Source of the DNA: Vibrio sp. UBA2441
GTDB taxonomy: Bacteria > Pseudomonadota > Gammaproteobacteria > Enterobacterales > Vibrionaceae
Assembly: GCA_002342685.1 (NCBI GenBank)
Contig: DDQN01000014.1
Span: 17,813 to 81,812 of the forward strand
Direction: 5' to 3'
Length of the DNA stretch: 64,000 bases
This document shows, piece after piece, positions 18,636-28,117 of the stretch. Each line of letters starts with the position of its first letter. The stretch's first letter is position 1. A program made the translations under genes and the position numbers. The notes under the pieces were generated by a model. The model was not told the origin of the DNA and made no database searches. It saw only the letters and a list, made by a program, of their open reading frames with translations.

Positions 18636-19991
18636 ATGAAGTACGTATTTGATATTCGCATACCTGCAATTATTTTGGTAGCACTCTTAATTTTGGGAGC
18701 GACTTATCTAATTGAACGCTTACAAAATGACAATCATTTGTTCCAACAAGAACAGCTTCAGTTGGAGGCAAAAAAAGACCTCCTTGTTATCCGTGCGAAC
18801 CTTGAGGCAAATATTTATTCTGATATTTACTACGCAAACAGTCTTGCTACTCTCGCCAGTGCAAATCCAGATTCAACCGCTAAAGATTGGGCTAAAATCG
18901 CAAAAGAGCTGGTGCATAAAGCTAGGAATATTAGAAATATAGGTATGGCACCCGATGACATTATTCGATTTGTGTATCCGTTGAAAGGCAATGAAAAAGC
19001 AATTGGTTTGGACTTTCGCACGGTGCCAGCGCAGTGGAGTACCGTAAAGAAAGCACGTGACTTACAAGCTATTTTCATTGCAGGTCCGGTAAATCTCGTA
19101 CAAGGAGGTCTAGGATTAATCGCACGAAATCCAATATTCATCGACCCACCTAACAATACGCAATATTGGGGTACTTGCAGTGTGGTACTGGATGTGGATG
19201 CGTTATTTAGAAATTCGGGTATTTATGAAATTAGTGATAACTATCCCTTTGCCATTCGTGGAGTTGATGGAGAAGGTAGAGGTGGACAAGTCTTTTTTGG
19301 CAATGAGCAAGTTTTCGACAATGTTTTTGCCAGTGAAGAAATAACGTTGCCATCAGGCTCTTGGTACATGGCGGTATCGTCCAGTGCATATCAGTCTGGT
19401 TTCTCATGGTATCAACAATATTCTGCACGTATTGTCGGTTATCCGTTATTGCTGGTTCTTCTTTTGATGTATGCCGCAATCTATTATTTCTATCATGTTG
19501 CTCATACTCACTCATTGCAAGATGAGTTAACTAAGTTGCCTAATCGACGCTATTTTATCTATACACTTGAGCAGCTGGTGGAGAGTGCACAAAAAAATGA
19601 AAGTTATTTTACTTTGTTAAATCTTGATTTAAATGACTTTAAACTCATCAATGATACTTATGGGCATGTGGTTGGAGATGTTTTATTGATAGAGGTGGCG
19701 AATAGAATAAAACAAGTCATTAGGGCGTCAGACGTTGCGGCCCGAGTAGGTGGTGATGAGTTTTTAATATTATTTCCGAGAGTCACTGAAGAAAATGACA
19801 TTAAACATATTATCCATTCTTTACACAGCGCCATTAGCGATAAAGCGATTCAAACAGATTCTGGGTCTCTTTACCCAAGGGTGAGTATTGGATATGCCAT
19901 TTATAATGAGCCTACTATTAACGTAGATGCTATTTTACATATGGCAGACACAAGCATGTATCAACAGAAAAAACTAAAAGGCGAGCAATAA
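18636..19991 (+). CDS. CHASE-type sensor diguanylate cyclase
   Basis: Membrane diguanylate cyclase of 451 residues that should make cyclic di-GMP from two GTP. TM1 is at about 8-27, a periplasmic CHASE-like domain at about 50-250 ('GLDFRTVPAQW' and 'GPVNLVQGGLGLIARNPIF' are typical), TM2 at about 268-288, then the GGDEF domain from about 298. The active loop is an intact GGDEF at about 372. RASD five residues earlier (363-366) forms a canonical RxxD inhibitory site, so product feedback is expected. 'DLNDFKLINDTYGHVVGD' carries the metal and GTP-binding residues. Confidence 0.9.
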   Translation: MKYVFDIRIPAIILVALLILGATYLIERLQNDNHLFQQEQLQLEAKKDLLVIRANLEANIYSDIYYANSLATLASANPDSTAKDWAKIAKELVHKARNIRNIGMAPDDIIRFVYPLKGNEKAIGLDFRTVPAQWSTVKKARDLQAIFIAGPVNLVQGGLGLIARNPIFIDPPNNTQYWGTCSVVLDVDALFRNSGIYEISDNYPFAIRGVDGEGRGGQVFFGNEQVFDNVFASEEITLPSGSWYMAVSSSAYQSGFSWYQQYSARIVGYPLLLVLLLMYAAIYYFYHVAHTHSLQDELTKLPNRRYFIYTLEQLVESAQKNESYFTLLNLDLNDFKLINDTYGHVVGDVLLIEVANRIKQVIRASDVAARVGGDEFLILFPRVTEENDIKHIIHSLHSAISDKAIQTDSGSLYPRVSIGYAIYNEPTINVDAILHMADTSMYQQKKLKGEQ

Positions 19992-20013
19992 TAAGCTCAC
20001 CCTGATTTATGTT

Positions 20014-21036
20014 TTAAAGAGGCATTACTCGATTTCGCCCTAAACTTTTGGCTTTGTATAGTTGTTGATCTGCATTGTCTATGAGGGTGATAGGGCTTTC
20101 TCCCTGCTCAAATTCAGCCACACCAAATGAGGCTGATATATTTTCTACCTGTTCACCAGTGCGTTTATCCTTGATGGATATTTTTTCTATGGATCGACGG
20201 ACTGATTCTGCAAACTGACGAGCTATTCGAAGCGGTTTATTTGGCACCAGCAGGGCAAACTCCTCTCCTCCATAGCGGTAAGCTGCAATTCCGTCTCGGC
20301 AATGAAGTTGTAATCTTCTAGCAATGGCTTTAATAACCATATCGCCAAAAACATGGCCATAATCGTCATTGAGGCCTTTAAATTTATCTATATCGACTAA
20401 TATTAGACATAGCGGATATGATTGCTCAGAGTTGCAAAACGAGGCAATATCTCGGTCAAATGCCCCACGATTTAGCAGGCTGGATAAACTATCGTAAAGT
20501 GCGTCTTTCTGCACTTTTTCTAGTTCTTTCTTTAGGTTAGATATTTCTTCGCTGGCTGTATTTAACTGGTTATTAAAAAACTGTGCCGAGGATTTGATCT
20601 CTTTTGATTGGACGACAAAATTACGTACCACAGACAGAAGTTCATCAAAAGTTAGCCCCTCTTTGTCGATCTTTTCGAGATTGACTAGGCTCTTTTCTAT
20701 GTTTTTTTGAAAAGAACTGGTATCTGCCAGCGTATCTCGCATGGAAGTAAAGATTTCATTAATCAGAATTTCTAGGTTATTACGCAGTTCTTGAACATCG
20801 GCTTCAGTTTGACTGGCGATGTAGGTTTTGTATAACCCTTCGCTGTGACTTGGAAGACACAATCCAAATTGCTCGATGATCTGGTCTAGCTCTTCATTAA
20901 GCTCTGGTTGTGTTTCTGCGACGTAGGTGTACCACAATGCGTAGTTTTCAGGTGTTGTTGGCACTTGATTTTTTATCATCAATGGAACTGCTTTTCTTAG
21001 AATTTCAGCTGCTTGTTGGAAGTCTTCTTTTGTCAT
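20014..21036 (-). CDS. Cytoplasmic diguanylate cyclase
   Basis: Soluble diguanylate cyclase of 340 residues. The N-terminal 150 residues ('LRKAVPLMIKNQVPTTPENYALWYTYV...') belong to a helical module common in cytoplasmic GGDEF proteins, followed by a coiled coil and the catalytic domain from about 185. The active loop is GGEEF near 255. No RxxD inhibitory site is present at the expected position (RDGI instead). The ATG is fixed by an in-frame TAG directly upstream. It converges with the CHASE cyclase gene, 22 bases between stops. Confidence 0.88.
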   Translation of the reverse strand: MTKEDFQQAAEILRKAVPLMIKNQVPTTPENYALWYTYVAETQPELNEELDQIIEQFGLCLPSHSEGLYKTYIASQTEADVQELRNNLEILINEIFTSMRDTLADTSSFQKNIEKSLVNLEKIDKEGLTFDELLSVVRNFVVQSKEIKSSAQFFNNQLNTASEEISNLKKELEKVQKDALYDSLSSLLNRGAFDRDIASFCNSEQSYPLCLILVDIDKFKGLNDDYGHVFGDMVIKAIARRLQLHCRDGIAAYRYGGEEFALLVPNKPLRIARQFAESVRRSIEKISIKDKRTGEQVENISASFGVAEFEQGESPITLIDNADQQLYKAKSLGRNRVMPL

Positions 21037-21251
21037 ATCCTAGCCAGAATTATCGTGATGATTTTTAATGCTTAGCTTTATGTTAGCGAATTTATCGCAG
21101 AGTTTCCTAATACTTTATAAATAATCTAACAATTTATTGATTTTACGGAGAAGAGATCACAGTGAAATTCATGAGAATAATGGAAAAGAACACCTTAGTT
21201 CAGAATCATATGTTATGAAAGGATGAAAAAGATGATATATAGGATGCTTTG

Positions 21252-22139
21252 TTGCAATATTTAGGAGAAATAGCGGCGGTTTGTGCTGCACTCGTTTGGG
21301 CTATCGCGACGTGGATCTATAGCCAATTTAGCCATCATTTTTCTGCATTGCAGATGAATATTATAAAAGGGTCAATCGCATCAGGAATGATGCTTATGGT
21401 AATGCCTTTTTTGCCAACGCCTGATTTCCAGTTAGAACAAAGCCACTTTTGGGTTCTCGCATTGTCTGGGGTGATAGGTATAGCGATAGGGGACAGTGCC
21501 TATTTCGCGTCATTAAAGCGAATAGGGGCTAATAAAACCCTATTATTGGAGTCCCTTGCCCCACCATTGTCTGGCATTTTGGTTCTTGTGGCATTAGGAA
21601 GTACATTAAGTTATCAAAGCTGGATAGGCGTTTTAGTGACAACAGTTGCGGTTACATATGTGGTGTTTCAGCCAACCAAAGATAATGCGCACTTATCAAT
21701 GTCTGGCGTGGGTTTTGGTTTATTAGCAAGCGTTTGTCAGGCTACCGGTGTCGTTATCTCTCACTATGCTTTGGTCGCTGGTGATATTCCACCACTGTTG
21801 GGTGGGTTAATTCGTTTAAGTATTGGTGTTCTATTTGTTGTATTTAGTATTGGTTTTATAGAGAAAAAGCCTTTTGCTTCTATAAAAGGCAATATGGTTT
21901 CGCTGAAAAAAAAGGATATGAGGTGGCTGATGTTGGCCATTTTTGTGGGTACTTTTTTGGCTATTTGGCTACAACAAGTGGCCCTAAAGCACGCTAATCC
22001 AGCGGTTGCACAGACCTTAATCGCAACCAGTCCGCTTTTCATTCTAATAATTTATGGCTGTAGAGGAGAGCCGGTAACTAAGAAAAGCATTATTGGTACA
22101 TTAGGTGCTCTATTTGGTATTTCTCTGTTTTTTCTATGA
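21252..22139 (+). CDS. EamA/DMT family transporter
   Basis: Inner membrane protein of about 295 residues with ten predicted helices in two EamA repeats (about 1-140 and 150-295), the size of the drug/metabolite transporter superfamily. 'ESLAPPLSGILVLVALG' and 'TLIATSPLFILIIYG' are the repeat-end signatures. There is no in-frame ATG. The start is a TTG; 21252 is favoured because AGGA lies seven bases before it, with TTG 21249 as the alternative. Substrate unknown; members export amino acids, nucleosides or metabolites. Confidence 0.82.
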   Translation: MQYLGEIAAVCAALVWAIATWIYSQFSHHFSALQMNIIKGSIASGMMLMVMPFLPTPDFQLEQSHFWVLALSGVIGIAIGDSAYFASLKRIGANKTLLLESLAPPLSGILVLVALGSTLSYQSWIGVLVTTVAVTYVVFQPTKDNAHLSMSGVGFGLLASVCQATGVVISHYALVAGDIPPLLGGLIRLSIGVLFVVFSIGFIEKKPFASIKGNMVSLKKKDMRWLMLAIFVGTFLAIWLQQVALKHANPAVAQTLIATSPLFILIIYGCRGEPVTKKSIIGTLGALFGISLFFL

Positions 22140-22163
22140 TTAGAGCGCGCATGTTCTGACGCT

Positions 22164-23747
22164 CTATTCTTCGGCACAAACCTGGTTTCGACCGTTCGCT
22201 TTTGCTCTATAAAGCGCTTTGTCTGCGCGATAGAATGTACGTTGAGTATTTTCTCCGTCTCCGTGTATGGTAATACCAATACTTACGGTTAGCCCACGCT
22301 CTCCCAATATCTCTTTCCAGCGGTATTGGTATATATGCTCGCGAAAATGTTCTGCATGCATATTGGCACGTTCTAGGTTTGCATTTTCGAGTATGACTAA
22401 AAACTCTTCACCACCGAACCGGACACATGATGCACCTTTAAACTTAAAGTGTGATTTAAGTTCTTTTGAAACATTCATGATAGCTTTGTCCCCAACCAAA
22501 TGGCTGAGCTCATCGTTGATAGATTTAAAGTGGTCTATATCAATGACCAAAAAGGCAAATGGTGTGTTGTGGAGAAGCAGATCTTTAAGTTTCACTTCCA
22601 TCCATCGGCGATTATGCAAAGACGTAAGCGGATCGGTAAAGACGTCTTGTTGAAGCTTTGCAACCGTGTCTTTCTGGCTCTCAGTGGTTTCTTTAAGTTC
22701 TTTGTTTTCTTGTTCTGACATGATCAGTTTTAATTGCAGTTCAAAGCGCGATAATCGACGAAGCTGATAAGCGCCCAAATCACTGATAGGGATACTTTTA
22801 ATCAGATCCGTAGACACTCTATAACCCATTTTTTCAAAAGTCAGCGCTTGCTTGAACTGCCCCTGCCCCATAAAGACACGACTTAGAGAATCGTAAAGCT
22901 GCTGCAACAACAATGGTGAGGAGGTAGAACGAATCTTTTTAGTTGTACTTTTTAAAATAATACCAGCGAGGTCAATCTTACCAATTTCCGTTAGGTTTCT
23001 TGCTTGTTCTAGACGTAACATATTCGCCAGCCAATACGCATTTTGACTGTTGACCAGATAATAAGTTTTCGTCAGTGTAATCAAAGCTTGGTAGTATTTT
23101 TTGCTTCGTCGTTGAAGTTGGGCCTGATAAAGAATGATTTGGCCGGACAAAATCTTGTCACTGACCAGAATACTGAGTTCCTCGCACTCTTTGAGCAGCT
23201 CTTTCGCATTGCTGATGCGGTTTAGCGAGATAAGGCAAGAGACCATGTTTAATTTATAACGTAGCCTTAATGAACGGCTCGTGAGAGCGTGATCAATACC
23301 ATCAATTTTTTGATAGTAACGCAAGGCTCGGCTGTGATCTCCATAGGCGTCACATAAGCTTCCCATACCTAATACGGCATGAGCATATTCGTCTATTAAA
23401 CTGTATTCAACAGCGAGTGAAGAGAGATCGACAAACTCTTGTAATGCTTCTGCATAAAGACCTGATTCAACCAAGCGAGTACTTAAGCTATTACGAATAG
23501 TGATGATTTCTTCAACATCATCTGGCAGCGTTAACAAGTTAAGCGCTTTTTTTAATTCATCAATGCTATGGCTAGTTTGGTTTAGCTGATTCCGGTATTC
23601 AGCACTGATCAAATAACAATACGCCTTTTCTCTTTGTGAACTGGCAATATGTTGCAGGATATGATCCCAAAAAATGATGGCTTCCTCTCCGGTAACAGAG
23701 GAAGGATCCAGGCCAGCATCTGATACTTTACTAAGAAGTTTATCCAT
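22164..23747 (-). CDS. TPR-repeat diguanylate cyclase
   Basis: Soluble protein of 527 residues. About 25-345 is a run of tetratricopeptide-like helical hairpins, 345-370 a coiled coil, and 372-527 a GGDEF domain with the active loop GGEEF near 443 and metal ligands in 'LVIDIDHFKSINDELSHLVGD'. Four residues upstream of the loop the RxxD inhibitory site is absent. The start overlaps the stop of the preceding TPR gene by 8 bases (ATGGATAA), so the two proteins are made together and probably interact. Confidence 0.88.
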   Translation of the reverse strand: MDKLLSKVSDAGLDPSSVTGEEAIIFWDHILQHIASSQREKAYCYLISAEYRNQLNQTSHSIDELKKALNLLTLPDDVEEIITIRNSLSTRLVESGLYAEALQEFVDLSSLAVEYSLIDEYAHAVLGMGSLCDAYGDHSRALRYYQKIDGIDHALTSRSLRLRYKLNMVSCLISLNRISNAKELLKECEELSILVSDKILSGQIILYQAQLQRRSKKYYQALITLTKTYYLVNSQNAYWLANMLRLEQARNLTEIGKIDLAGIILKSTTKKIRSTSSPLLLQQLYDSLSRVFMGQGQFKQALTFEKMGYRVSTDLIKSIPISDLGAYQLRRLSRFELQLKLIMSEQENKELKETTESQKDTVAKLQQDVFTDPLTSLHNRRWMEVKLKDLLLHNTPFAFLVIDIDHFKSINDELSHLVGDKAIMNVSKELKSHFKFKGASCVRFGGEEFLVILENANLERANMHAEHFREHIYQYRWKEILGERGLTVSIGITIHGDGENTQRTFYRADKALYRAKANGRNQVCAEE

Positions 23748-25266
23748 GAGTTATATCCGCTTTTTGATCGTGTTCTTCGAGTTGTTCGAGCGTAAATGGG
23801 AAGGTCAAAATGTCATGTAAATTGACTCGTGGTTTAGCGGATTCGAGACCGCGTCTTTCCCATGGGTAGTTATCCAGAGTTTGGGAGATAAACTGAAACA
23901 GAAGCTCTGCTTTCTCTCCTTTTTCCGCAACCAATAATCCCACTCTATTTTCACTGATGCGTGAAATCAGATCGTTTCTGGTGTTACACAAACACTGAGC
24001 AAGCTCTATGCACACTTCTAGATAAGCAGGGGTGTCATGTTTAATAATAATAACGGCGTGGGTGGATGCTTTGAGTTCACTCTTAAATAAGATAAGTTGT
24101 TCCCACCAATAGGTTTCGGAAACTAAATTAGAATAGCCGCGATCGCCGTGGTGATATTCTACTTGCCTGCGGATCCGGTTAATTAGTTTTCTAGCTCTTT
24201 GGTCTAACTGGCGTTTAGATGTTCTCGCTTTATCCATACCCAAGTGACTGGTTTGTTCCTTTAGCATGGAGATGGAGTGATCTCGATATTTCTTAAATGC
24301 AACCAGAGCGTTTTCGTAATCACCTTGCTTTTCGGCTACGGCAGACTGTTGAAAACAGATTTGAGAGAGTAGATCTCTGTCGTTGAATTCTTTTGCCGCT
24401 ATTTCTGCATTTGAGAGAAGTTGCTCAGCGTTATTTAGATTCTCACGTATTAGTTCAAGTCGAGCTCGATTAATATAGGTCTGAGTCTTTATCCAGGATA
24501 GGTTGTTTTTTTCAGCGAGCTCTAGTGCATTGAGCGTGGCAGTTTCAGCATCATCAATTCTTTCTAGGCCGAGTAGCGCTAAGCCTCTCAGGTCCCATAT
24601 TTCCGCTTTCCACTGCTTGTTGTAATTATGTTTAAGAACTTCTTCAGCACTATCGAGTACAGAGAACATCTTAATATAATCATTAAGAAGGTAATAATCG
24701 CGCGCAAGCAGAATACGGGCTTTGCCTTCTAACCAATCAATACGGGCACTATTAGCATAGTTTACAGCGAGAGAGTGAGTAGACATGGCCAGTTTATGCT
24801 GCTGAGTTACTCTCCAAACATCACCAAGTCCGATTAGGCACTCTATTTCAATGACCGTCTCGCCAACTAACGCGGCTTGCTCTAGCGCGTTTATCCAATA
24901 CTGCTGAGCTGAATAATATTTTGCTTGTCCCCAAAAATGAAGCGCGTGGACATGTAGAATTTCTGGTAGATAAAGGTCGGTATCAAGTCGATTGAGGCGA
25001 ATAAGTGCCTCTTTAATCGCTTTTAAACCTTGGGTGAAATCCATCAGTTGCCAATGGCATTTTGATAAAATAATACATACTTTAATGCCACCCTCAGGAT
25101 AGAGTGTTTGATCGGCTTTACCCAAACAAAGTTTAGCTAGCGCTAAAACGGTCTCTGGTTCTGCTTCAAATCTTGAAGCAAGTTGCTCTATTTCGTTTTC
25201 TAATAGTGCGTGAGCTTTATCCAAGGTTTCGTCCATTATGTGAGACATAAAGAATAACTTACTCAT
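23740..25266 (-). CDS. TPR-repeat protein with degenerate GGDEF domain
   Basis: Soluble protein of 508 residues. About 15-340 is made of tetratricopeptide-like repeats and 340-375 is a basic coiled coil. The last 130 residues follow the GGDEF fold ('STHAVIIIKHDTPAYLEVCI', then 'RNDLISRISENRVGLLVA'), but the active loop is SENRV at about 438-442 instead of GGDEF, and the metal-binding acidic pair is largely gone, so it should be inactive. It is the first gene of a coupled pair with an active TPR diguanylate cyclase. In-frame ATGs at 25248 and 25236 are possible later starts; none has a strong ribosome site. Confidence 0.75.
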   Translation of the reverse strand: MSKLFFMSHIMDETLDKAHALLENEIEQLASRFEAEPETVLALAKLCLGKADQTLYPEGGIKVCIILSKCHWQLMDFTQGLKAIKEALIRLNRLDTDLYLPEILHVHALHFWGQAKYYSAQQYWINALEQAALVGETVIEIECLIGLGDVWRVTQQHKLAMSTHSLAVNYANSARIDWLEGKARILLARDYYLLNDYIKMFSVLDSAEEVLKHNYNKQWKAEIWDLRGLALLGLERIDDAETATLNALELAEKNNLSWIKTQTYINRARLELIRENLNNAEQLLSNAEIAAKEFNDRDLLSQICFQQSAVAEKQGDYENALVAFKKYRDHSISMLKEQTSHLGMDKARTSKRQLDQRARKLINRIRRQVEYHHGDRGYSNLVSETYWWEQLILFKSELKASTHAVIIIKHDTPAYLEVCIELAQCLCNTRNDLISRISENRVGLLVAEKGEKAELLFQFISQTLDNYPWERRGLESAKPRVNLHDILTFPFTLEQLEEHDQKADITHG

Positions 25267-25370
25267 TAGTTGAGCAAGTCAGGTCGAGTATACCAACTAT
25301 AATACGGCAAAAATCAATTACTAAGATATAAAAATTGGGTTTCGACTCACAAAGTCAAGGCAAAGTCAGT

Positions 25371-26840
25371 TTATGAAAGCAATTGTTTTAACGTTAGCGG
25401 GTGATCTGTTATTCCAAGCCGTTGAGCTGGAGTATACCCTTCTTTATTTTGGTAGCATAAATTGTGCCAAGCTCTGAAAATATCCAGCATAGGCAAAATT
25501 CCACCAGGACGAAGTTTACGGCGGGGTTCATTGATGAAACTATCAAAAAGCAGTTGAAATCGCTCTTGATAAAATAGTGTGTTTTTAACGCTAGCCTTTT
25601 GTAACCAATGCTGGGGAGAACGAAGCTCTCCAGCTAAATAGCAGATCCCTTTACTGGCATTTTCCTGTTCAGAAATAGCCCAGCGGTCTTTCCACCATCC
25701 CATATGTACGATATCCACTTTTTCCGAGATAATGTTGTTATCCCAATTTCTGTCTTCTTCTACGTACATAAGGTCAATATTTTGACGTTTGATTCTTGGC
25801 AGTGTAATGGTTAATGCGGCAGAGCGTAGTACCGGGTCTTGTGGGAGGTACATTGAAACTTGTTTATCAGGATTACACATCTCTAATACATGCATAAAGT
25901 GAGCATAGGAAGTATACGGGGCTCTAATTAAAGCGCCTTTTGATGGGTAATTAAACGTGGTCATATTACCCATAGGGTCTTCAACATTGCCTCGGGCCAA
26001 GATCACCTGATACTTTTCATCAATTCGTTCTCGCAAATCACGAGACTGAACAGAAATATCAATATTGGCTTCAGAAAGATAACTTCGAGACACAAATCGA
26101 GAGGGTGTTTTATATGGGTCATGATCAACAGATCCAACGGGTTCTTCATCCGTTGAGTAGTTAATGTGCTGAGATAGAATATAGCCTGATTCCGCTTCTC
26201 CGGTGGCAAACCAGAGTACACCATTTTTACTACGAGACTGTAGCGGCATATAGTAGGACGCCAGATGATAATGCTCTTCGTGGTTTACCCACCGGGCATC
26301 AAACATGGCTAACTTACGTCGACAGCGGCTTGCAATATGATCGACATGGTCATAAAACGTTTTCGGATTGATTTCTAGCTTTCGACACACTTCTCTCACC
26401 GAAAAGCTCATAAAAAGCAATCCCAATAGGTTTTCCTGAAACGCCAGTTTTTTATTGGCTCCAGACCATTTATCTACAAATGTGGATTGGCATTTTTTGC
26501 AACGGTATCGTTGGCGATCGCCACTATAACCGAATGCATGGTAGAGATTTTTATGGGTATGGACAGAAAGTCCAAAATTATCACAATCATCATTGCGACA
26601 AGCAGGAAGACCATCACTATGAACACGACGTAGTCTGTGTAGTTCATTCAGGACTTCTTGGTTGTTAAGTAAGGGGGGGAAAGCACCACATTCTCGGCAA
26701 ACCATCGTCGGACGCTTAGGGTTTACGTGCTGAAGAACATATCTTTCAGCATCGCTCAGTCCAAAGTTATCACACGCCAATGTTTTACAAAAGTTGAGTT
26801 GTAAACCATTTGCATCCTCTGGCAATTTGCCGTTTGACAC
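25371..26840 (-). CDS. Zinc-ribbon, transposase-like cytoplasmic protein
   Basis: Protein of 489 residues beginning at a GTG that has GAGGGGG six bases upstream. The N-terminal 140 residues contain three related metal-binding units: C-N-F-G with CxxC ('CKTLACDNFGL', 'CRECG'), again ('CRNDDCDNFGLS') and 'YRCKKCQSTF'. A helix-turn-helix (about 150-172, 'SVREVCRKLEINPKTFYDHV') follows, then a long alpha/beta region like the catalytic part of IS1/IS1595-type transposases. No terminal inverted repeats or target duplications flank it, and it sits beside deoD, so it looks domesticated. Function unknown. Confidence 0.65.
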   Translation of the reverse strand: MSNGKLPEDANGLQLNFCKTLACDNFGLSDAERYVLQHVNPKRPTMVCRECGAFPPLLNNQEVLNELHRLRRVHSDGLPACRNDDCDNFGLSVHTHKNLYHAFGYSGDRQRYRCKKCQSTFVDKWSGANKKLAFQENLLGLLFMSFSVREVCRKLEINPKTFYDHVDHIASRCRRKLAMFDARWVNHEEHYHLASYYMPLQSRSKNGVLWFATGEAESGYILSQHINYSTDEEPVGSVDHDPYKTPSRFVSRSYLSEANIDISVQSRDLRERIDEKYQVILARGNVEDPMGNMTTFNYPSKGALIRAPYTSYAHFMHVLEMCNPDKQVSMYLPQDPVLRSAALTITLPRIKRQNIDLMYVEEDRNWDNNIISEKVDIVHMGWWKDRWAISEQENASKGICYLAGELRSPQHWLQKASVKNTLFYQERFQLLFDSFINEPRRKLRPGGILPMLDIFRAWHNLCYQNKEGYTPAQRLGITDHPLTLKQLLS

Positions 26841-26866
26841 GATCGCCCCCTCAGGAATTTAGTTGT

Positions 26867-26891
26867 GCTGCTGATAGTGATTACCAGCAGC
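26867..26891 (-). repeat. Hairpin between deoD and the zinc-ribbon gene
   Basis: Perfect 7-bp stem GCTGCTG / CAGCAGC with an 11-base loop, in the 60-base gap between deoD and the following same-strand gene. There is no T run, so it is more likely an mRNA processing or attenuating structure than a full terminator. Confidence 0.4.
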
Positions 26892-26900
26892 GAAGTAAAA

Positions 26901-27611
26901 CTATAAGTTGATTGCTGTTTCTAGAGAAACTTTCATCATGTCGTTGAACGACTTTTGACGATCTTCTGAACTTAGTTTTTCACCACGGATGATGTGGTCA
27001 GAAACGGTTAGAATAGTAAGTGCTTTAGCGCCAAGGTCAGCGGCTACGCCGTAGATACCCGCAGCTTCCATATCAACACCCAGAATACCCAGTTTTTCCA
27101 TTTTTTCGAAAATGTCGGCTTCAGGAGTGTAGAAAAGATCCGCAGAGAATACGTTACCGACTTTAACAGGTACTTCTTGGATACGCGCTTGCTTTACAGC
27201 TTCTTCTAGCAGGCCATAGTCAGCAATAGCAGCAAAATCATGGTTGTTAAAACGGATACGGTTTACTTTAGAGTCTGTTGATGCACCCATACCAATCACA
27301 ACGTCCATCAATTTAACGTCGTCACGTACAGCGCCGCAGCTACCAACACGGATAACATTCTTTACACCATATTCAGCGATAAGCTCATGAACATAGATAC
27401 AGCAAGAAGGAATACCCATACCGTGACCCATAACAGACACTTTCTTGCCTTTATAAGTACCGGTATAACCAAACATATTTCGTACGTCACATACTTGCTT
27501 TACGTCGTCTAAAAACGTTTCTGCGATGTATTTTGCGCGTAGTGGGTCACCTGGCATTAGAACTGTTTCTGCAAAGTCACCTGGTTGAGCATTAATATGT
27601 GGGGTTGCCAT
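26901..27611 (-). CDS. deoD: Purine nucleoside phosphorylase, DeoD type
   Basis: Cytoplasmic hexameric phosphorylase of 236 residues, the usual length. It splits purine (deoxy)nucleosides with phosphate to base plus (deoxy)ribose 1-phosphate in nucleoside salvage. Family landmarks are all present: His5 near the N terminus, phosphate loop MPGDPLRA, RVGSCG, VDMEAAG (ribose-binding Glu) and VSDH (catalytic Asp). GGAG lies eight bases before the ATG. deoC, deoA and deoB are not adjacent in this window, so it may be a second copy or a detached salvage gene. Confidence 0.95.
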   Translation of the reverse strand: MATPHINAQPGDFAETVLMPGDPLRAKYIAETFLDDVKQVCDVRNMFGYTGTYKGKKVSVMGHGMGIPSCCIYVHELIAEYGVKNVIRVGSCGAVRDDVKLMDVVIGMGASTDSKVNRIRFNNHDFAAIADYGLLEEAVKQARIQEVPVKVGNVFSADLFYTPEADIFEKMEKLGILGVDMEAAGIYGVAADLGAKALTILTVSDHIIRGEKLSSEDRQKSFNDMMKVSLETAINL

Positions 27612-27726
27612 GTTGATTTCTCCAGTTTCGGATCGTATTTGTATTTCGTGTGCCTTTCGATAACCAATTATGTTGAAAGAGCTATCTGGCTTGAGACGAA
27701 TATTAGACGGTATTTTCTGGATTCTA

Positions 27727-27742
27727 TGAGAGGTTGATCACA
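27727..27742. promoter_or_regulatory. CRP-like binding site upstream of deoD
   Basis: TGAGAGGTTGATCACA matches TGTGA-N6-TCACA at 9 of 10 conserved positions. It lies about 115 bases before the deoD start. Nucleoside catabolic genes are CRP-controlled in enterics and vibrios, which supports the assignment. Confidence 0.55.
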
Positions 27743-28011
27743 AAAACAATTTGGACATTAACTAGTCTGGCTATTAATAACTAAATATGTTTAAACGGAG
27801 AAAGCAATCGATTTGCCTTTTGGACGCAATAGATTGCGCGACTATTTCGAGAAAAAATAGCAACACTTCATACACATATATTGTTATTAGGATCACATAA
27901 TTTGTTCTGTTTAATCACATAAATCGAGAAAAAATTTATTAAACAGAAATAAAATTATTAGTATTTATCTTCTAGAATGTTTTTTTTATAGCGTATTTTG
28001 AGGGTAGTAAG

Positions 28012-28046
28012 AAAAATACCCAGCCCAGTTAGCACTGAGATGGGTA
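28012..28046 (-). terminator. Rho-independent terminator of hpaR
   Basis: On the minus strand TACCCA, T, CTCAGT, GCTA, ACTGGG, C, TGGGTA, then TTTTT. Outer 6-bp and inner 6-bp stems (one G-T pair) with a 4-base loop, about 70 bases past the hpaR stop. Confidence 0.75.
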
Positions 28047-28117
28047 GATTCAATGGAAAGAATCAGAAAATGAAGGTACTTCTATTAGCTGCTCAACCCC
28101 TTTAGTAGGTCTAACAC

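Larger units (their letters stand above)
27612..28117. other. AT-rich intergenic region between deoD and hpaR
   Basis: About 500 bases without a gene. It holds the deoD promoter region with a CRP-like site (27727-27742) and, at 28012-28046, the terminator of hpaR. The middle part (about 27780-28010) is AT-rich and shows nothing I can identify. Confidence 0.6.
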
